Counted from the stretch's first letter, positions 16,207 through 24,439 are shown. The stretch is DNA of 64,000 bases from Pseudomonas frederiksbergensis (GCF_017114915.1 NZ_JAAUOE010000003.1:124001-188000), one strand, 5' to 3'. Made by a program: numbers and translations. The notes: generated by a model from the letters alone, not told the origin.

Positions 16207-17133
16207 ATGATTGGCATAAAGAGCATTGCGAGCTACGTTCCTGTAGCCGGCGTGGACAATTACGCACAAGGTGCAAAATTCGAAAAGGATGAAGAGTTCA
16301 TCCTGGGCAAGATCGGTTCGGCTTTCCTGCCGCGCAAAGACGCCGGGCAAGAAACGTCGGACCTGTGTGTCGAAGCGGTCAACGCGCTGTTTGCCAACAA
16401 TCCCGAATTGAAGCGTGAAGCTATCGATGTGCTGATCGTCGTGACCCAGAACGGCGACGAAGAAGGCCTGCCGCACACCGCCGCCATCGTTCAGGACAAA
16501 CTGGGCCTGCCGACGACCGTGGCCGCGTTCGATATTTCCCTGGGCTGCTCCGGTTACGTCTATGGCATTTACGCCATCAAGGGCTTCATGGAAGCTGCGG
16601 GCCTGAAGAATGGCCTGCTGGTGACCGCCGATCCGTACTCCAAGATCGTCGACCCGGAAGACCGCAACACCACCATGCTTTTCGGCGATGCCGCCACCGC
16701 CACCTGGATGGGCGAAGACGCCCCCTGGCAGCTGGGCAAGGCCAAGTTCGGCACCGACGGTTCCGGCGCGCCGCACCTGAAGGTTTCCGACGGGGTGTTC
16801 TTCATGAACGGCCGTCAGGTCTTCAACTTTGCGCTGCTCAAAGTGCCGGCGCATTTGCATGAGCTGCTCGCAGATTCGGGCCTGACGGCTGACGATATCG
16901 ATGCCTTCTGCATTCACCAGGGCAGCGCGGCGATTGTCGATGCCGTGGCGCGGCGTTTCGAGGGTGAGCCAGAGAAGTTCATCAAGGACATGGTCGAGAC
17001 CGGTAATACCGTATCGTCGAGCATTCCGCTGCTGCTGGAAAAACACGTGCTGGACTCGAAGTGGAAGCGCGTGGCGCTGAGTGGTTTCGGGGTGGGGCTG
17101 TCCTGGGGGTCGGCGATCATCTATCGCCCTTGA
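16207..17133 (+). CDS. 3-oxoacyl-ACP synthase III (FabH-like) of the glycosylation locus
   Basis: A 308-residue thiolase-fold condensing enzyme with the full KAS III triad visible: Cys114 in SLGCSGYVYG, His237 in FCIHQGS, Asn268 in GNTVSSSIP. The start ATG 16207 begins the conserved IGIKSIASYVP. It has its own 229-base upstream region and is followed by a strong terminator, so it is probably a single transcription unit. KAS III genes are known neighbours of flagellin glycosylation genes in pseudomonads, where they may provide an acyl chain for an amino sugar; here that is inference. It is unlikely to be the housekeeping FabH, given the location. Confidence 0.85.
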   Translation: MIGIKSIASYVPVAGVDNYAQGAKFEKDEEFILGKIGSAFLPRKDAGQETSDLCVEAVNALFANNPELKREAIDVLIVVTQNGDEEGLPHTAAIVQDKLGLPTTVAAFDISLGCSGYVYGIYAIKGFMEAAGLKNGLLVTADPYSKIVDPEDRNTTMLFGDAATATWMGEDAPWQLGKAKFGTDGSGAPHLKVSDGVFFMNGRQVFNFALLKVPAHLHELLADSGLTADDIDAFCIHQGSAAIVDAVARRFEGEPEKFIKDMVETGNTVSSSIPLLLEKHVLDSKWKRVALSGFGVGLSWGSAIIYRP

Positions 17134-17165
17134 ATCAGGCTCTTTAGTCAAAGAAAGCCAGGCAC

Positions 17166-17208
17166 AAAAAATAGCGTTCAAGGTGTAACCTTGAGCGCTA
17201 TTTTTTTG
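17166..17208 (+). terminator. Strong intrinsic terminator after the KAS III gene
   Basis: AATAGCGTTCAAGGT (17170-17184) pairs with ACCTTGAGCGCTATT (17188-17202) over 15 positions with one G-U pair and a GTA loop. A T7 tract follows and an A-run precedes it, so it could stop transcription from either side. Confidence 0.92.
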
Positions 17209-17230
17209 CCCGAATGAAAAGCGAGGCTTC

Positions 17231-18523
17231 ATGAGCGAGTTCTTTGAGCGCAACGCCGAGGTCATACAGCGCCGCTGGCCGCAGCTGTCGGCGCGCTTAC
17301 CGGTTGAAGCCACGAGCCTGTTGCAGGCCGATCTGGTCGAAGGCCTGGGCTCGACGTTGAGCATCAACGGCATCCAGCTGACCAGTCGCCACGACCGCAC
17401 CCGCGAGGCCAGGCTTCAGGCCGACAGCCTGCCCATCGACCATCCGGTGGTGCATGTCTACGGCACCGGGCTTGGCGATCTGCAACTGGAGTTGCTGGCG
17501 CGCGCCGGGCTTGAGCGCGTGTACGTGCACATCCTCAATGGCGCGGTGTTTGCGTTGGTGCTGCAACTGCTCGATCAACAGCAGTGGCTCAGCGATCCGC
17601 GAGTCGAGTTGCTGTATGCCGGCGATCTGGCGGAAATCCAGCTGCCGTTCTTTGCATTGCCATCCGAACTGGTACTGGCCGATGACTTCAATGCCAAGAT
17701 CCGCGATCGTCTGATCAGCGAAACTCACCTGGCGTTCAATAACCGTGAATTCGACCCTCAGGCCCCGGACATCGTCGAGCGCTTGCAAGCGAGTCTGGAG
17801 CTTGTGCAAGCCGATAGCGATGTGGCCGAGTTGTTCGGTTCCTGTGTCGGGCAGGAAGCGTTCGTCATTGCCACGGGCCCGAGTCTTGAGCTGCACTTCG
17901 AGCGCTTGCGGGCGATTCGTGAGCAGGCGGTGCGACCGTTGTTCATTTGTGTCGATACCGCCTACCGGCCACTGCTCAATCATGGTATTCGCCCGGACGT
18001 GGTGGTCAGCATCGACCAGCGTATTTCGGGCCGGCATCTGCCACCAGAGGGTACGGCCGACATTACCCTGGCGTACATGCCTATGGTCGACCCTCAGGTG
18101 CTGGCGGCCTGGCAAGGGCCGCGGTATACCGGTTACTCCGCCAGCCCGATCTACCAACAGCTGCGTAGACAATGGCCCAAGGGCGAGCTGTATGTCGGCG
18201 GCAGCGTGATTCACCCAGCGGTGGACCTTGCGGTGAAGATGGGCGCAACGCAGATCACCCTGTTCGGTGCCGACTTCGCCTTCCCCAATGACAAGACCCA
18301 TGCCGGCTGGAACGATGGCGACCTCGGCCCGCAACTGGGTGCGGCCAAACACTGGGTGCTCGATGGTCACGGTCAACGCATCAAAACCCAGCTCAATTTC
18401 CGCAGCTATCTGTGTGAGCTGGAGCGATTTATCGCCGGGCATCCTCAGGTGCGCTTCTATAACAGCAGTCGGGCAGGGGCGATGATCGCCGGTACGGCTT
18501 TTCACCCGGAGTTGGCGTCATGA
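17231..18523 (+). CDS. Maf-type motility accessory factor, flagellin glycosyltransferase (DUF115/MptE-like)
   Basis: A 430-residue protein of the DUF115 family. The core lies around residues 210-360: VIATGPSLELHFERL, FICVDTAYRPLLNHGIRPDVVVSID, GGSVIHPAVDLAVKMGA, TLFGADFAFPNDKTHAGW. Maf proteins transfer CMP-activated nonulosonic acids to Ser/Thr of flagellin, and this one sits between the pse operon and fliC. ATG 17231 has GAGG about 7 bases upstream. Its 3' end overlaps the next small gene (ATGA), so the two are coupled. Confidence 0.87.
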   Translation: MSEFFERNAEVIQRRWPQLSARLPVEATSLLQADLVEGLGSTLSINGIQLTSRHDRTREARLQADSLPIDHPVVHVYGTGLGDLQLELLARAGLERVYVHILNGAVFALVLQLLDQQQWLSDPRVELLYAGDLAEIQLPFFALPSELVLADDFNAKIRDRLISETHLAFNNREFDPQAPDIVERLQASLELVQADSDVAELFGSCVGQEAFVIATGPSLELHFERLRAIREQAVRPLFICVDTAYRPLLNHGIRPDVVVSIDQRISGRHLPPEGTADITLAYMPMVDPQVLAAWQGPRYTGYSASPIYQQLRRQWPKGELYVGGSVIHPAVDLAVKMGATQITLFGADFAFPNDKTHAGWNDGDLGPQLGAAKHWVLDGHGQRIKTQLNFRSYLCELERFIAGHPQVRFYNSSRAGAMIAGTAFHPELAS

Positions 18524-18789
18524 GCGGGTTTGAATCCTTTGTCGTCGACTCAGAACAATGTGCGGCATTGTTTCGGTTGGGGCGTGAAGTAGAAGCAGGG
18601 CTGGCGATGATCGAATTGATCGGAGCGGTGCAGCCGTCCTTTGATCTGACGCCGCAGGATATTCAGCAGCAGTGGGTGCTGTTGCTCGGCCAGATGCTTG
18701 AGTGTCAGGAGACCCAGAACTGGTTGGCGCTGGCGGACTACCTGGAATATGAGCTGGTCCAGTTGCTGCGCGACAGTCTGTCCATTTAA
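18520..18789 (+). CDS. Small protein of unknown function coupled to the Maf gene
   Basis: I do not recognise this 89-residue protein. It is acidic and leucine/glutamine rich (QQQWVLLLGQMLECQETQNW), predicted largely helical, with no signal peptide or membrane segment. ATG 18520 overlaps the Maf stop by 4 bases, indicating co-translation. Its position, between a flagellin glycosyltransferase and flagellin, and its size suggest a helper for glycosylation or a small flagellar chaperone-like factor, but this is only context. Confidence 0.75.
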   Translation: MSGFESFVVDSEQCAALFRLGREVEAGLAMIELIGAVQPSFDLTPQDIQQQWVLLLGQMLECQETQNWLALADYLEYELVQLLRDSLSI

Positions 18790-18937
18790 ACAATTTCTCT
18801 TCTGCCGGTGCAGGCGAGTTTTCGCCATTTTCGTCACCGGCATTTCTCTGACGTCATTTCTTTCGCTGCTCTCACGCTGCCAAGTCCTTGTATTACGGGG
18901 GGTGGCAACGTGATGGCAAATTTTTTTCAAAATCCCC

Positions 18938-18964
18938 TAAAGCAAGTTCCAATCCCGACGATAA
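18938..18964 (+). promoter_or_regulatory. Sigma-28 (FliA) promoter of fliC
   Basis: TAAA (18938-18941), a 15-base spacer, then GACGATAA (18957-18964) against the consensus TAAA-N15-GCCGATAA; 11 of 12 positions agree. It gives a leader of about 75 bases before fliC, which has AACGAGGA as ribosome site. Confidence 0.87.
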
Positions 18965-19044
18965 CTATTACGAAGGTTCTCTAGGCCATACCCGGCGGTT
19001 GCCAGGGCCGGAAGCCGCAGTACCCAACCAACGAGGAATTCGTC

Positions 19045-19896
19045 ATGGCTTTAACAGTAAACACCAACGTCACATCGTTGAACGTTCAGAAAAACCTGAA
19101 CCGCGCTTCCGACGCTCTGTCGACGTCGATGACTCGCCTGTCTTCCGGCCTGAAAATCAACAGCGCTAAAGACGACGCCGCCGGCCTGCAAATCGCTACC
19201 CGTATGACTTCGCAGATCCGTGGTCAGACCATGGCGATCAAAAACGCCAACGACGGTATCTCGATCGCTCAGACCGCTGAAGGCGCGATGCAGGAACAGA
19301 CCAACATTCTGCAGCGTATGCGTGAGCTGGCTGTTCAATCGCGAAACGACTCCAACGGCACTGCTGACCGTGCTGCTCTGAACAAAGAATTCGCTTCGAT
19401 GTCGGACGAGCTGACTCGTATCGCCAAGTCGACCAACCTGAACGGCAAGAACCTGATCGACGGCACTGCCGGCACCATGACTTTCCAGGTCGGTTCCAAC
19501 ACTGGCGCGACTAACCAGATCACCATCTCTCTGGCTGCCGGCACCGACGCCGTAACACTGGCCGTTGATAGTGACGCTATTGCCATCACCGGTACCGATG
19601 GCGCCACCGCAGAAGCCAGCACCGCTGCTGCGTTGAATGCGATCGATGCTGCTCTGTCGACCATCAACTCCACTCGTGCCGACCTCGGTGCTGCACAAAA
19701 CCGTCTGACCAGCACCATCTCCAACTTGCAGAACATCAACGAAAACGCCGCTGCTGCACTGGGTCGCGTACAAGATACCGACTTCGCTGCTGAAACTGCA
19801 CAGCTGACCAAGCAACAAACGCTGCAACAAGCGTCCACCGCAGTTCTGGCCCAAGCCAACCAACTGCCATCCGCTGTACTGAAACTGCTTCAGTAA
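19045..19896 (+). CDS. fliC: Flagellin
   Basis: Filament subunit of 283 residues, much shorter than the long-type flagellins (P. aeruginosa about 390-490), with conserved D0/D1 ends and only a short central region (about 140-200). The N-terminal helix begins ALTVNTNVTSLNVQKNL; residues 30-51 correspond to the flg22 epitope and about 84-111 to flgII-28. The C-terminus ends LPSAVLKLLQ. The central region is Ser/Thr rich (for example T141, T144, S151, S162, S176, S192), offering sites for the glycan made upstream. Preceded by a sigma-28 promoter and followed by a hairpin. Confidence 0.98.
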   Translation: MALTVNTNVTSLNVQKNLNRASDALSTSMTRLSSGLKINSAKDDAAGLQIATRMTSQIRGQTMAIKNANDGISIAQTAEGAMQEQTNILQRMRELAVQSRNDSNGTADRAALNKEFASMSDELTRIAKSTNLNGKNLIDGTAGTMTFQVGSNTGATNQITISLAAGTDAVTLAVDSDAIAITGTDGATAEASTAAALNAIDAALSTINSTRADLGAAQNRLTSTISNLQNINENAAAALGRVQDTDFAAETAQLTKQQTLQQASTAVLAQANQLPSAVLKLLQ

Positions 19897-19913
19897 TAGT
19901 TGATAAGTTTTGG

Positions 19914-19948
19914 CGGGGGAGTGCGCTTGTCGCGCTCTCTCGCTTTTT
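19914..19948 (+). terminator. Likely intrinsic terminator of fliC
   Basis: GAGTGCG pairs with CGCGCTC around a CTTGT loop with one G-U pair. The stem can be extended by G-C and G-U pairs on the flanks (GGGG with TCTC). A T5 run (19944-19948) follows. It would limit read-through from highly expressed fliC into flaG. Confidence 0.7.
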
Positions 19949-19967
19949 ACTTTAAGAGGTGATGGAC

Positions 19968-20333
19968 ATGGATATGAGCGTCAAGCTGAACTTGTCTTAT
20001 CCTGCGGCCAAGCAGGCGACGACTGTTGCCGATCAGTCTGCGGAAAAGCCTCTAGCGGAAACTGCGCCAGTGGTTGCCGTCAAGGAAGGAGGTAAAAGCG
20101 ACAAGACCGAGCAGGAAAAACTGAAGATGGCCGTTCAGGAAATCGAAAAGTTCGTTCAGTCAGTCAAGCGCAACCTGGAGTTCTCGATTGACGAGCCTTC
20201 AGGAAAAGTAGTGGTCAAAGTGATTGCCAGTGACTCCGGTGAGGTGATTCGTCAAATCCCCAACGAAGAAGTCCTCAAGCTGGCGAACAGTTTGAATGAT
20301 GCAAGCAGCCTGTTGTTCAGCGCAAAAGTCTGA
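19968..20333 (+). CDS. flaG: FlaG family flagellar protein
   Basis: A 121-residue protein. The variable, charged N-terminal half (KEGGKSDKTEQEKL) is followed by the conserved FlaG domain (VQSVKRNLEFSIDE, KVVVKVIASDSGEVIRQIPNEEVLKL). FlaG proteins influence filament length; the mechanism is not settled. Four in-frame starts lie close together (GTG 19959, ATG 19962, 19968, 19974); 19968 is chosen because AAGAGG lies 8 bases before it. Typical order fliC-flaG-fliD. Confidence 0.9.
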   Translation: MDMSVKLNLSYPAAKQATTVADQSAEKPLAETAPVVAVKEGGKSDKTEQEKLKMAVQEIEKFVQSVKRNLEFSIDEPSGKVVVKVIASDSGEVIRQIPNEEVLKLANSLNDASSLLFSAKV

Positions 20334-20337
20334 CAGC

Positions 20338-20352
20338 TGGCACGAATTTTGT
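20338..20352 (+). promoter_or_regulatory. Sigma-54-like promoter of fliD
   Basis: TGGCACG-AATT-TTGT: a perfect -24 half and a -12 half that reads TTGT instead of TTGC, at correct spacing. It begins 4 bases after the flaG stop and lies about 65 bases before fliD. RpoN/FleQ control of fliD is known in P. aeruginosa, which supports the call. Confidence 0.55.
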
Positions 20353-20415
20353 TGCTATGTTCTTTTGGGCGTTGTAGTGGTCAAAAGGCCGGCGAAACAC
20401 TGAAGGGAGTTCTAC

Positions 20416-21852
20416 ATGGCAAGTCCGATTCTACCAGGCACGGGTCTAGGCTCCGGCCTTAACACCGGCGCTATCGTCAAAGCCTTGGTGGACGCTGACA
20501 AAGCGGCCAAGCAAGGTCAGATCGATCGTGGGACTGCGACCAACACCGCGAGTATCTCCGGTATCGGGACCTTGAAGTCGTTGATGGCTGCCTTCAATAC
20601 GGCCATGAAGGGGCTGGGCAGCACGACTACCCCGCAATTTCCGGGTTTTGCAGCCACTTCCTCCGATGTGAAGATCGTCGGCGCCACTGCCAGTAACTCG
20701 GCGGTAAACGGCACCTACGTCGTGAAAGTGGACAATCTGGCTACATCTTCGAAAGTCACCAGTGCGGCGTTCGCCGGCGGTACGACCAGCCCGATCACTG
20801 CGGGTACGTTGAGCATCAAGCAGGGCTCCAGCACCTACAACCTCGACATCGAGGCCGGGGCGACGCTGCAATCGGTTCGTGACTCGATCAATGCCGATGC
20901 CTCGCTCAAGGGCGCAGGTATCAGTGCCAACATCATCACCGACTCTTTTGGTTCGCGCCTGGTGCTTGGCTCGACCACGACGGGTGCGGGCTCCGACATT
21001 TCCGTCAGCGGTATTTCGGAACTGACCATCGATGGCAGCAATGTCGTTGGCGCCAGCGGCGGTCCGGCAATGACTGCCACCTCGGCCGGTTCGATCGGTG
21101 CTACGGCCATTGATGCTAAATTCTCCATCGATGGCATGGAGCTGACCAGCAAGAGCAATACCGTAGACCAGGCCGTTTCCGGGCTGACCTTAAACTTGGT
21201 GGCAGCCGGTACGTCGACCGTCACCGTGGCCAGCAACAATGATGGTCTGAAGGCTTCGATCCAGAAGTTCGTCGATGCCTACAATGCTCTGGCCAACGGC
21301 ATCACAGCATTGACCAAGCCTTCGCTCGACGATGACGGCAATCCCACTGTTGCGGCTGCATTGACCGGCGACGCGTTGCCGCGTTCGATTCTGTCGGCCA
21401 TGCGCGGTCCGCTATCGGAAACCGGTGCGGGCGACAAACTGACTGTTCTGGCTCAGCTGGGTATCACCACCGACCAGAAAACCGGTGCCCTCAACTTCGA
21501 CAGCACTAAGTTCACCAGTGCCATGAACGACAAGAAGCTGGGTGGTGAAGTCCAGAAGCTGTTTGTTGGCGACACTGGCAGTGACAATGGTTTGCTGGCG
21601 CGCATGCAGAAGGCTATCGCGCCGTTCTCCGATACCGGCGGTATTCTGGATCAGCGCACAACAAGCCTGAACAAGACAAAGACCAAGTTGACCAATGATC
21701 AGGCCGCCCTGGATCGCCGAATCGAGACCTTGACCGCGGTATTGACCAAAAAGTACAACGACATGGACACCCTGGTCGGCAAGTTGAAGGCCACCGCCAG
21801 TAACATCACCTCGATATTCGAAGCCATGACCGCGCAGCAGAAGAACTCGTAA
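20416..21852 (+). CDS. fliD: Flagellar cap protein (filament-capping hook-associated protein 2)
   Basis: Caps the filament tip and helps insertion of flagellin. The 478-residue product has the FliD N-terminal domain (PGTGLGSGLNTGAIVKALVDAD), a Ser/Thr/Gly/Ala-rich central part, and the C-terminal domain (LDQRTTSLNKTKTKLTNDQ to YNDMDTLVGKLKATASNIT, IFEAM). ATG 20416 has AAGGGAG upstream. Exported without a cleavable signal by the flagellar type III apparatus; its chaperone is probably the FliT-like gene downstream. Confidence 0.96.
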   Translation: MASPILPGTGLGSGLNTGAIVKALVDADKAAKQGQIDRGTATNTASISGIGTLKSLMAAFNTAMKGLGSTTTPQFPGFAATSSDVKIVGATASNSAVNGTYVVKVDNLATSSKVTSAAFAGGTTSPITAGTLSIKQGSSTYNLDIEAGATLQSVRDSINADASLKGAGISANIITDSFGSRLVLGSTTTGAGSDISVSGISELTIDGSNVVGASGGPAMTATSAGSIGATAIDAKFSIDGMELTSKSNTVDQAVSGLTLNLVAAGTSTVTVASNNDGLKASIQKFVDAYNALANGITALTKPSLDDDGNPTVAAALTGDALPRSILSAMRGPLSETGAGDKLTVLAQLGITTDQKTGALNFDSTKFTSAMNDKKLGGEVQKLFVGDTGSDNGLLARMQKAIAPFSDTGGILDQRTTSLNKTKTKLTNDQAALDRRIETLTAVLTKKYNDMDTLVGKLKATASNITSIFEAMTAQQKNS

Positions 21853-21865
21853 CACTCAGAGTGCC

Positions 21866-21903
21866 AAAAGCCCGGCAGCGTTTTCACGCTCCGGGCTTTT
21901 TGT
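21866..21903 (+). terminator. Intrinsic terminator after fliD
   Basis: AAAAGCCCGG (21866-21875) pairs with CCGGGCTTTT (21891-21900), with an inner AGCG/CGCT pairing, and a T-rich tail continues to about 21907. A sigma-28-like element begins just downstream. Confidence 0.88.
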
Positions 21904-21912
21904 TTTTGAATC

Positions 21913-21939
21913 TAAAGTTTTTTGACGCGTCGTCGATAC
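21913..21939 (+). promoter_or_regulatory. Probable sigma-28 promoter of fliS
   Basis: TAAA (21913-21916), 15-base spacer, GTCGATAC (21932-21939); 10 of 12 positions match the FliA consensus. It follows the fliD terminator directly and lies 40 bases before fliS, so fliS-fliT may be expressed apart from fliD. Confidence 0.62.
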
Positions 21940-21978
21940 ATTGTTTATACGAACCACAGAATTCTGATGAGGTACAAC

Positions 21979-22374
21979 ATGAATCCAATGTTAGCCCTTC
22001 GCCAATACCAGAAGATTGGCGCTCAGGCGCAGACTTCCGAAGCCAGTCCACATCGCCTGGTGCAGATGCTGATGGAAGGTGGCCTGGACCGTATCGCCCA
22101 GGCCAAAGGTGCGATGGAGCGTAAGGATATTTCGAACAAAGGTGTGCTGATCGGCAAGGCCATCGGCATCATCGGTGGTCTGCGTGAAGGTCTGGACCTG
22201 GAAAACCAGGCTGAATCCGTAGGTGAGCTGGATAACCTCTACGCTTACATGATGAAGCGTCTGGCGGAAGCCAATATTAAGACCGATCCAAAAATCCTCG
22301 ACGAAGTTGCCGATTTGCTTCGCACGGTGAAAGACGGTTGGGATGCTATTGGCGCACCTGCTCCCCAGTTTTAA
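21979..22374 (+). CDS. fliS: Flagellin export chaperone
   Basis: Binds the C-terminus of unexported flagellin in the cytoplasm. The 131-residue all-helical product has the FliS pattern ALRQYQKIGAQAQTSEASPH, LVQMLMEGGLDRI and a C-terminal LLRTVKDGWDAI. ATG 21979 has GATGAGG upstream. A FliT-like gene follows 10 bases later. Confidence 0.95.
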   Translation: MNPMLALRQYQKIGAQAQTSEASPHRLVQMLMEGGLDRIAQAKGAMERKDISNKGVLIGKAIGIIGGLREGLDLENQAESVGELDNLYAYMMKRLAEANIKTDPKILDEVADLLRTVKDGWDAIGAPAPQF

Positions 22375-22384
22375 GGAGATCACC

Positions 22385-22681
22385 ATGAGTCTTGTATTGC
22401 AGCGAATCGAACAGACCCGGGACGCCCTGGTCGATGCATTGGCCGAGCGCAACTGGGAAGCCATTGGCGAATTGGACCTGGCTTGCCGTTCCTGCATGGA
22501 AGACGTCTTGAGTGAAGCTTCGGTGGACGAGGCCGCGTTGCGCGACAACCTTGAGGAGTTGCTGGGGGTGTATAAACAGCTTCTGGAGGCGGCGACGGGG
22601 GAGCGTCAGGCGATAGTCGACGAGATGTCGCAGATCCACCAAGCACAGAACGCGGCAAAGGTTTACCATCTGTTTGGTTAA
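22385..22681 (+). CDS. fliT: FliT-like flagellar chaperone
   Basis: A 98-residue helical protein (VLQRIEQTRDALVDALAERN, then LLGVYKQLLEAATGERQA) in the position of fliT after fliS. AAGGAGATCACC is an excellent ribosome site for ATG 22385. FliT chaperones FliD and in enterics also regulates FlhDC; pseudomonads lack FlhDC, so here only the chaperone role is likely. Similarity to enteric FliT is low, so the name rests on size and position. Confidence 0.75.
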   Translation: MSLVLQRIEQTRDALVDALAERNWEAIGELDLACRSCMEDVLSEASVDEAALRDNLEELLGVYKQLLEAATGERQAIVDEMSQIHQAQNAAKVYHLFG

Positions 22682-22687
22682 TTAACC
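22676..22687. other. 12-bp perfect palindrome at the fliT stop
   Basis: GGTTAATTAACC spans the fliT stop codon at the head of the 172-base fleQ upstream region. It has no U-tract, so it is not an intrinsic terminator; it could be an operator. No strong sigma-70 promoter for fleQ could be chosen by eye. Confidence 0.4.
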
Positions 22688-22853
22688 CTAAGTTAATCCA
22701 AACATAGTGCGCCATAAATTTGACTGTGCACGTTTTTTTGACTTAACTAGTGGCTGGTTCCAGATTTCAGGCGTCTACAGGCACAACGTGTCTGCAAGCG
22801 TCTAGCTTGCCCCTCATTTTGGGCATTGAGTTGACTAGGGAAGTTGCTATTGC

Positions 22854-24329
22854 ATGTGGCGTGAAACCAAAATTCTGCTGATTGATGACGATAGCGTCCG
22901 CCGCCGCGATTTGGCGGTGATTTTAAATTTTCTCGGCGAAGAAAATTTACCCTGTGGCAGCCATGACTGGCAGCAGGCGGTCGGCTCTCTGTCATCAAGT
23001 CGTGAAGTAATCTGTGTCCTCATCGGGACGGTCAATGCTCCTGGTGCACTTTTGGGCCTGTTAAAGACACTCTCAACCTGGGATGAGTTCCTTCCAGTTT
23101 TGTTAATGGGTGATAATTCTTCCATTGACTTGCCGGAAGACCAGCGTCGTCGAGTGCTTTCGACCCTCGAAATGCCACCCAGCTACAGCAAACTGCTCGA
23201 TTCGCTGCACCGTGCCCAGGTCTATCGCGAGATGTATGACCAGGCCCGCGAGCGCGGTCGTCACCGTGAGCCCAATCTGTTCCGCAGCCTTGTCGGCACC
23301 AGCCGGGCGATTCAACACGTCCGTCAGATGATGCAGCAAGTCGCCGACACCGACGCCAGCGTGCTGATCCTTGGCGAATCCGGGACCGGCAAGGAAGTGG
23401 TTGCGCGCAATCTGCATTACCACTCCAAGCGTCGTGAAGCGCCGTTCGTTCCGGTCAACTGCGGGGCGATCCCGGCCGAGTTGCTGGAAAGCGAATTGTT
23501 CGGTCACGAGAAGGGCGCCTTCACCGGCGCGATCACCAGCCGCGCCGGGCGTTTCGAGTTGGCCAACGGCGGCACACTGTTCCTCGATGAAATCGGCGAC
23601 ATGCCGCTGCCAATGCAGGTCAAGCTGCTGCGCGTCTTGCAGGAGCGCACCTTCGAGCGCGTGGGCAGCAACAAGACCCAAAGCGTCGATGTGCGGATCA
23701 TTGCGGCGACCCACAAGAATCTCGAAAGCATGATCGAGATCGGCACCTTCCGCGAAGACCTCTACTATCGCCTGAACGTGTTCCCGATCGAGATGGCGCC
23801 GTTGCGCGAGCGCGTCGAAGACATCCCGTTGCTGATGAACGAGTTGATCTCGCGCATGGAGCACGAGAAGCGCGGTTCGATCCGTTTCAACTCGGCAGCG
23901 ATCATGTCGCTGTGCCGTCATGGCTGGCCGGGCAACGTTCGCGAGCTGGCCAACCTGGTGGAGCGCATGGCGATCATGCACCCGTACGGGGTGATCGGCG
24001 TGGTCGAATTGCCGAAGAAATTCCGCTACGTCGACGATGAAGACGAGCAGATGGTCGACAGCCTGCGCAGCGATCTCGAAGAGCGGGTGGCCATTAACGG
24101 TCATACCCCGGACTTCACCGCCAATGCGCTGCTGCCGCCAGAAGGCCTGGACCTGAAGGACTACCTGGGTGGTCTGGAGCAAGGGTTGATTCAGCAGGCG
24201 CTGGATGACGCCAATGGCATCGTGGCGCGGGCGGCCGAGCGGTTGCGTATTCGTCGCACCACGCTGGTGGAGAAGATGCGCAAGTACGGCATGAGTCGTC
24301 GTGATGGTGATGAACAGGCGGATGATTGA
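22854..24329 (+). CDS. fleQ: FleQ, sigma-54 activator and master flagellar regulator
   Basis: Top of the Pseudomonas flagellar cascade, which also responds to c-di-GMP and is antagonised by FleN. In 491 residues: an atypical receiver-like domain (1-130, starting [13 protein letters not shown]), an AAA+ domain with Walker A GESGTGKE (174-181) and the sigma-54 contact loop GAFTGA (221-226), and a C-terminal helix-turn-helix ([20 protein letters not shown]). It is nearly identical to remembered P. aeruginosa FleQ across the central domain. ATG 22854 gives the conserved N-terminus. Confidence 0.98.
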   Translation: MWRETKILLIDDDSVRRRDLAVILNFLGEENLPCGSHDWQQAVGSLSSSREVICVLIGTVNAPGALLGLLKTLSTWDEFLPVLLMGDNSSIDLPEDQRRRVLSTLEMPPSYSKLLDSLHRAQVYREMYDQARERGRHREPNLFRSLVGTSRAIQHVRQMMQQVADTDASVLILGESGTGKEVVARNLHYHSKRREAPFVPVNCGAIPAELLESELFGHEKGAFTGAITSRAGRFELANGGTLFLDEIGDMPLPMQVKLLRVLQERTFERVGSNKTQSVDVRIIAATHKNLESMIEIGTFREDLYYRLNVFPIEMAPLRERVEDIPLLMNELISRMEHEKRGSIRFNSAAIMSLCRHGWPGNVRELANLVERMAIMHPYGVIGVVELPKKFRYVDDEDEQMVDSLRSDLEERVAINGHTPDFTANALLPPEGLDLKDYLGGLEQGLIQQALDDANGIVARAAERLRIRRTTLVEKMRKYGMSRRDGDEQADD

Positions 24330-24340
24330 CGCCTGTTTTT
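24313..24340 (+). terminator. Terminator overlapping the fleQ stop codon
   Basis: AACAGGCG (24313-24320) pairs perfectly with CGCCTGTT (24330-24337) around a 9-base loop that contains the TGA stop, followed by T's to 24340. It separates fleQ from the sigma-54-driven fleSR. Confidence 0.75.
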
Positions 24341-24370
24341 CAACTCCTTCATTTATAGGCAGTTTTTTTT

Positions 24371-24385
24371 AGGCACGGGTATTGC
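24371..24385 (+). promoter_or_regulatory. Sigma-54 promoter of fleSR
   Basis: AGGCACG-GGTA-TTGC, exact GG-N10-GC spacing with only the first base off consensus, 55 bases before fleS. FleQ/RpoN activation of fleSR is established in P. aeruginosa. Confidence 0.88.
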
Positions 24386-24439
24386 TACATCCCTCGCAAC
24401 GTTCCGTTTAACTGACGGTCAGCCACGCGAGAGAGCACA

